Positions 12,644 through 16,116 of a stretch of 16,116 nucleotides of DNA are shown here, one piece after another. The notes beneath the pieces are model-generated. The model made no database searches. It had not been told where the DNA came from and saw only the letters and a list, made by a program, of their open reading frames with translations. This stretch comes from DATLBA01 sp035527275 (GTDB lineage: Bacteria; Planctomycetota; Phycisphaerae; FEN-1346): NCBI GenBank assembly GCA_035527275.1, contig DATLBA010000100.1, forward strand, positions 1 to 16,116, given 5' to 3'. The position numbers and the translations under genes are program-made. The number at the start of each line of letters is the position of its first letter. Within the stretch, counting starts at the first letter, position 1.

Positions 12644-13558
12644 ATGCTGAGAACAGTCGCTGTATGCACCGCAGCAGTGGCTGCGCTGGCGACGGCCCTG
12701 AGCGCATCGGCAGGGACGGTTTCTTTCGACCTTGTGACGGACTCGACCAACGAGGGTCTCCTGCCCCAACCGCAGCAGCACGGCGGAGACCACTTGCTGC
12801 AAACGGGCAGCGATGACGGCACCGGCAGTACGTTCAATCCCGACGGTGCCTTCAGTTTCAATTTTATGAATCCCCAGGGCATCGACCCTTCGTCCGGCTA
12901 CGCCGAGGGAATCCATTCGATGCGCGGCTCGCTTTCGCTGGACGTTGATCTGGCGGCCGGCGGCGCGGTCGGCATTCAGACGCTGCATTTCGAAGGCTAC
13001 GTTGCGCCGGGCAAACTAATCGCGCATCAGCGGGTCGTCAATCCGGACGACGACGCAACCGACGGCAAGCACGGGGAGGAGGTGGACGGTGCGCCGAACA
13101 GCGGGACGTATGCGGCATCGGCCTTGTCCAACTGGGCGCTCGCCGCAACGTTCGATTGGTATTACGATACGCAGTTCGCGGGAGCCGGCACCATCGACAT
13201 GACGTTCAACGATTACGCCTGGACCGGGTTCATCATCCCCACGAGCGAACTGACGGCCGCCGGTATGGACGCGACGGTCCTGGACGACCCGCTCGATTAC
13301 TTCGGCGACACATCGGCCGACTTCGAGGCGTGGCTCCTGGCGGAAGTGGCGCCGCTGCTTCCCGGCACCGCCACGCACCTCCTCTTCGCCCAAGGCGAAG
13401 CGCACCCCGACTGGACGAATCCGGACATGGGGATGACGAAGGACGGGATCGTCGGCGCCACGATTATCGCAACCGTGCCGGAACCGAGTAGCCTCCTGCT
13501 TCTGGCCTGCGGCGCCATCCTGGCGAGCCGTGCAAGGCGGCGGCTAGCAAGGACATAG
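12644..13558 (+). CDS. PEP-CTERM sorted secreted protein
   Basis: A 304-residue exported protein. Residues 1-23 form a signal peptide (AVAALATALSASAG). The C-terminus is a complete PEP-CTERM signal: VPEPSSLLLLACG starting near 278, a hydrophobic helix and a basic tail SRARRR, recognised by an exosortase that cleaves and anchors or releases the protein in exopolysaccharide-producing bacteria. The middle is Asp/Gly-rich and probably beta-rich, without cysteine outside the ends and without a domain I recognise. An EPSH1 or other exosortase gene is not in the window. AAGGAG lies upstream of the ATG, and the gene follows the TrmO-like gene by 36 bases, so it is likely the last gene of that operon. 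No terminator is evident before the convergent feoB. Confidence 0.88.
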   Translation: MLRTVAVCTAAVAALATALSASAGTVSFDLVTDSTNEGLLPQPQQHGGDHLLQTGSDDGTGSTFNPDGAFSFNFMNPQGIDPSSGYAEGIHSMRGSLSLDVDLAAGGAVGIQTLHFEGYVAPGKLIAHQRVVNPDDDATDGKHGEEVDGAPNSGTYAASALSNWALAATFDWYYDTQFAGAGTIDMTFNDYAWTGFIIPTSELTAAGMDATVLDDPLDYFGDTSADFEAWLLAEVAPLLPGTATHLLFAQGEAHPDWTNPDMGMTKDGIVGATIIATVPEPSSLLLLACGAILASRARRRLART

Positions 13559-13743
13559 CGGCGGGCGGGCGGCCTCGCGAACCGCCGGATACCGTTGCTG
13601 TCATTACGCAAGATTGGCGGCGACGCGGCGGTGTATAAAGGCTTCTCCCAGCCCAGGTCAGTCCGCCGCAAGCGCGCGCCGAGTGGTGCTATCTTCCATG
13701 CCGCGATTAACACCCGCACAATGATGGCAGGCACTTCGATGAC
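13559..13743. other. Convergent intergenic gap with a feoB-trailing frame
   Basis: After the feoB stop codon (minus strand) the same frame stays open. From GTG at 13734 it starts VPAIIVRVLIAAWKIAPLG, a short hydrophobic stretch reminiscent in position of the small FeoB-associated membrane protein often found after feoB, but the Cys-rich tail of that family is absent and the frame then runs into the PEP-CTERM gene. The segment 13615-13690 looks like a dispersed repeat. I do not call a gene. Confidence 0.35.
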
Positions 13744-15885
13744 CTACCCTGCGCCGAGGCCGAGGGCGCTGCCCACCTGGTAAACGATGAGCGTCGCGAG
13801 GTAGGCCATGGCCGTCAGGCCGGCCCATTGAAGGAACATCCACTTCCACGAGCCGCTCTCGCCCCACATCACCGCCACCGTGGCCATACACGGAAAACCA
13901 AGGAGGCAGAAAAGCATGATGGCAAAGGCCTGAAGGGGGGTGTACTGGTCCTGAAGGCGCTGCTGGAGGCGGGTCCTGGCTGGAGACTCTTCGACGGCGG
14001 CTTCGGCCTCCTCGCCGAGCGAAAAAACGATGCCCATCTGGGCGACGAAGACTTCCTTGGCGGCGAACGCTCCGATGAGCGCCGTGTTGACGCGCCAATC
14101 GAAGCCGAGGGGCCGGGTGACCGATTCGAGCGTCTTTCCGATGCGGCCGGCGACCGAATACTCGAGGGCGGCGGCTTGCCCCTCGGCAGCGGTCGCGCCG
14201 GGACCGGCCTCGGCGGGAGGTTTGGGGAAACTCGTCAAAGCCCACATGCAAAGGGAAGCGGCCAGAATGAGCGTCCCCGCCTTCCGCAAATATAACCAGC
14301 CGCGCTCCCACATATGAATCACCATGCTGCGCGCCGTCGGCATGCGGTAGGGAGGCAGTTCCATGACAAACGGCGTCGCTTCTCCGCGAAACAACGTCGA
14401 TCGCAGGAGCCGCGCCAGCAAAAGCGCTGCCGCAACCCCCACCAGATAAATGATAAAGAGCATCGGCGTCCGCCACTTGGGCGGGAAAAAGGCCGGAATG
14501 AAGAGCATGTAGATCGGGTATCGGGCCGAGCAACTCATCAAGGGCAGGATGAGCATCGTCGTCAGGCGGTCGCGGCGGCTCTCCAGGACCCGCGTCGCCA
14601 GAATCGCCGGGATGGTGCACCCGAAGCCGAGGACCATCGGGATGAAACTCTTGCCGTGAAGGCCGACCTTGTGCATCCAGCGATCCACGATGAAGGCGGC
14701 CCGGGCCATGTAGCCGGTGTCTTCCAGGACCGCGATGGCGAGGAATAGGATCAGGATGTAGGGCAGGAAGACGATGACGGCCCCTACTCCGCCGATTATC
14801 CCGTCAGCCAAAAGGGAGCGGAGGAGGCTATCGCCGCCGCCGGCCCAAAGACCGTTGATGGCCGCCTGGAGCCACTCGAATAGCCACTCGATCCACGCCG
14901 ACGGATACGCGCCGAGTTTGAACGTCGCGTAAAACATCAGATACATCAGGCCCAGGAAAATGGGCAGGCCGAGGACGGGGTGGGTGAGGGCGGCGTCAAT
15001 CCGGTCGGACATCTCGTGGCGCGACTCGATGGTCCGGCGGACGGCTTCCTGACACGCCCCGCTGATGAATCCGTAGCGGCGGTCGGCGATGACCATCTCG
15101 GGACTGTCGCGAAAGACGCCCGAGAGGTGAGAGATGGAGGCGTCGGCGGCCTCGAGGATCGTCGCAGCGGACGGGCACCGGGCCCGGACGAGTTCGTGCA
15201 CCTTGGTGTCGCCCTCGAGAAGTTTCAGGGCGACCCATCGCGGCCGGCGCGGCGCGAGGCGGCTGGCATCCGGTTCCAGCAAGGCTTCGAGTTTGGCGAT
15301 CTCTTCGTCCACTTCGCGGCCATAACTGATGGGCACGTGGCGGACCGGACGCGCGCCCGTCCCTACGGCGACGATGGCGTCCAGGAGGGTCCGGGTTCCC
15401 TTGTTGCGGTTGCCGACGGTGGGGATGAGGGGGACGTCGCCCAGCAACTCCGACAGTTTCTCGCGGTCGACGGCATAGCCGCGCGCCTCGGCCAAGTCGC
15501 TCATGTTCAGGGCCAGCACCAGAGGGACGCCCAACTCGAGGAACTGGACGGCCAGGTAAAGGTTGCGCTCCAGGTTCGAGGTGTCGATGATGTCCATAAC
15601 CACGTCGGGCTTCTCGTCAAAGATGAAGTCCCGGGTCACCCGCTCATCGAGGGTATAGGCCGTCAGGCTGTAGGTGCCCGGCAGATCGACGACATGGACC
15701 CGGCGACCCTCGTGGCGGACCCAGCCCTCCTTTTTTTCGACCGTGACACCCGGATAGTTGCCGACGTGCTGGCGTGCGCCGGTCAGATTGTTGAAGATCG
15801 TGGTCTTGCCGGAGTTGGGGTTGCCGGCCAGGGCGACCTTGATTGGCTTACCAGCACCTGACGGATCGCGACTACTCGCCGCCAT
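13744..15885 (-). CDS. feoB: Ferrous iron transporter FeoB
   Basis: A 713-residue inner-membrane Fe(II) importer with a cytoplasmic GTPase domain. G1 GNPNSGKT is at 21-28, the G2 Thr in VGNYPGVTVE at 41-50, G3 DLPG at 67-70, G4 NMSD at 127-130. The helical spacer spans about 185-290. The membrane part holds the two gate regions: FGCTIPAI (421-428) with Cys452 in MSCSARYP, and IGAFAAKEVF (604-613), plus GFPCMAT (663-669). Length is normal for FeoB without fused FeoA or FeoC. The ATG at 15885 was chosen because GGGGAAGGG lies just upstream; ATG at 15912 is possible, and an even earlier GTG would touch the -10 box. feoA is not in the window and the upstream 230 bases hold no gene. The promoter carries a dyad that probably mediates iron control. 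Confidence 0.97.
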   Translation of the reverse strand: MAASSRDPSGAGKPIKVALAGNPNSGKTTIFNNLTGARQHVGNYPGVTVEKKEGWVRHEGRRVHVVDLPGTYSLTAYTLDERVTRDFIFDEKPDVVMDIIDTSNLERNLYLAVQFLELGVPLVLALNMSDLAEARGYAVDREKLSELLGDVPLIPTVGNRNKGTRTLLDAIVAVGTGARPVRHVPISYGREVDEEIAKLEALLEPDASRLAPRRPRWVALKLLEGDTKVHELVRARCPSAATILEAADASISHLSGVFRDSPEMVIADRRYGFISGACQEAVRRTIESRHEMSDRIDAALTHPVLGLPIFLGLMYLMFYATFKLGAYPSAWIEWLFEWLQAAINGLWAGGGDSLLRSLLADGIIGGVGAVIVFLPYILILFLAIAVLEDTGYMARAAFIVDRWMHKVGLHGKSFIPMVLGFGCTIPAILATRVLESRRDRLTTMLILPLMSCSARYPIYMLFIPAFFPPKWRTPMLFIIYLVGVAAALLLARLLRSTLFRGEATPFVMELPPYRMPTARSMVIHMWERGWLYLRKAGTLILAASLCMWALTSFPKPPAEAGPGATAAEGQAAALEYSVAGRIGKTLESVTRPLGFDWRVNTALIGAFAAKEVFVAQMGIVFSLGEEAEAAVEESPARTRLQQRLQDQYTPLQAFAIMLFCLLGFPCMATVAVMWGESGSWKWMFLQWAGLTAMAYLATLIVYQVGSALGLGAG

Positions 15886-15931
15886 CGGATTCCCTTCCCC
15901 GTTTTTCTGCATTTGACTTATGAAGCCCCCC

Positions 15932-15953
15932 AAAGTTTGGCGCACCGAACTTT
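15932..15953. promoter_or_regulatory. Operator-like 22-bp dyad at feoB promoter
   Basis: Half-sites AAAGTTTGG (15932-15940) and CCGAACTTT (15945-15953) are separated by CGCA; 18 of 22 positions are symmetric. The dyad covers the -10 box and the expected transcription start of feoB, an ideal place for a repressor. DtxR/IdeR-type or Fur-type iron regulators are candidates; it is not a match to the classical Fur box. Confidence 0.65.
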
Positions 15954-15977
15954 AATCACGCTTTGGCGGATTGTCAA
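15949..15977 (-). promoter_or_regulatory. Promoter of feoB
   Basis: On the minus strand a perfect TTGACA (15977-15972), a 17-base spacer and TAAAGT (15954-15949). The start codon at 15885 follows 63 bases later. It overlaps the 22-bp dyad. Confidence 0.75.
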
Positions 15978-16116
15978 GGCAGAATGCCGGGAAGTTACGG
16001 GGGGTGACCACGTTATCCCCTGTTTAACCCGGCACACAGGTGGCGCTTTGGACCGGGCACATGGGTTACACTTTCAGTCCGTGGGCAGACTGGGGGGGGC
16101 GACCCTGCACTTGAGC

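Noticed and set aside
29..15994. GCCGGGAAGTT present near both ends of the window as terminal direct repeats
   Set aside because: Only 11 bases, no element boundaries or mobility genes between; most likely chance.

Overview
The window looks like chromosomal DNA from a high-GC bacterium, most plausibly a planctomycete (Phycisphaerae-like or a related uncultured lineage). This is inferred from content: a pseudopilin with a planctomycete-type C-terminus, a PEP-CTERM secreted protein, a secreted protein with a secretin-N-like repeat, large numbers of GTG starts, and many short intergenic palindromes. No RNA genes, CRISPR arrays, transposases or phage genes were seen.

Layout. 1-704: no convincing gene; an A-rich tract, a perfect 14-bp palindrome and a repeat-like stretch. 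705-1166 (-): flavodoxin-like protein behind a strong promoter with a dyad in its spacer. 1603-2502 (-): ABC-2 type permease with no ATPase beside it. 2591-2872 (-): acylphosphatase with its own promoter and terminator. 3333-4967 (+): parA-parB, the chromosome segregation pair, with one parS-like site on each side (2896-2911 and 4980-4995). 5026-5724 (-): nadD, apparently transcribed with almost no leader. 5762-9887 (+): a run of secreted protein of unknown function, larC (nickel-pincer cofactor synthesis), a membrane glycosyltransferase and a secreted STN-like protein, closed by a textbook terminator at 9947-9975.

10160-10391 (-): a small gene that appears to be broken by a one-base frameshift but still has a promoter. 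10620-13558 (+): a tightly packed operon with a strong promoter and a ~135-nt leader: pseudopilin-like protein, six-helix membrane protein, TrmO/TsaA-like tRNA methyltransferase with a histidine-rich tail, and a PEP-CTERM protein. This is the most unusual gene combination in the window. 13744-15885 (-): feoB, the ferrous iron transporter, with a strong promoter and a 22-bp dyad over its -10 region that looks like an operator.

The genes are mostly unrelated housekeeping units; the clear functional groupings are parAB-parS, and the overlapping reading frames of the 5762-7689 and 10787-12607 runs, which imply co-translation. Promoter, operator and repeat calls were made by eye from the sequence. 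Family assignments rest on recognised motifs, without any database search.
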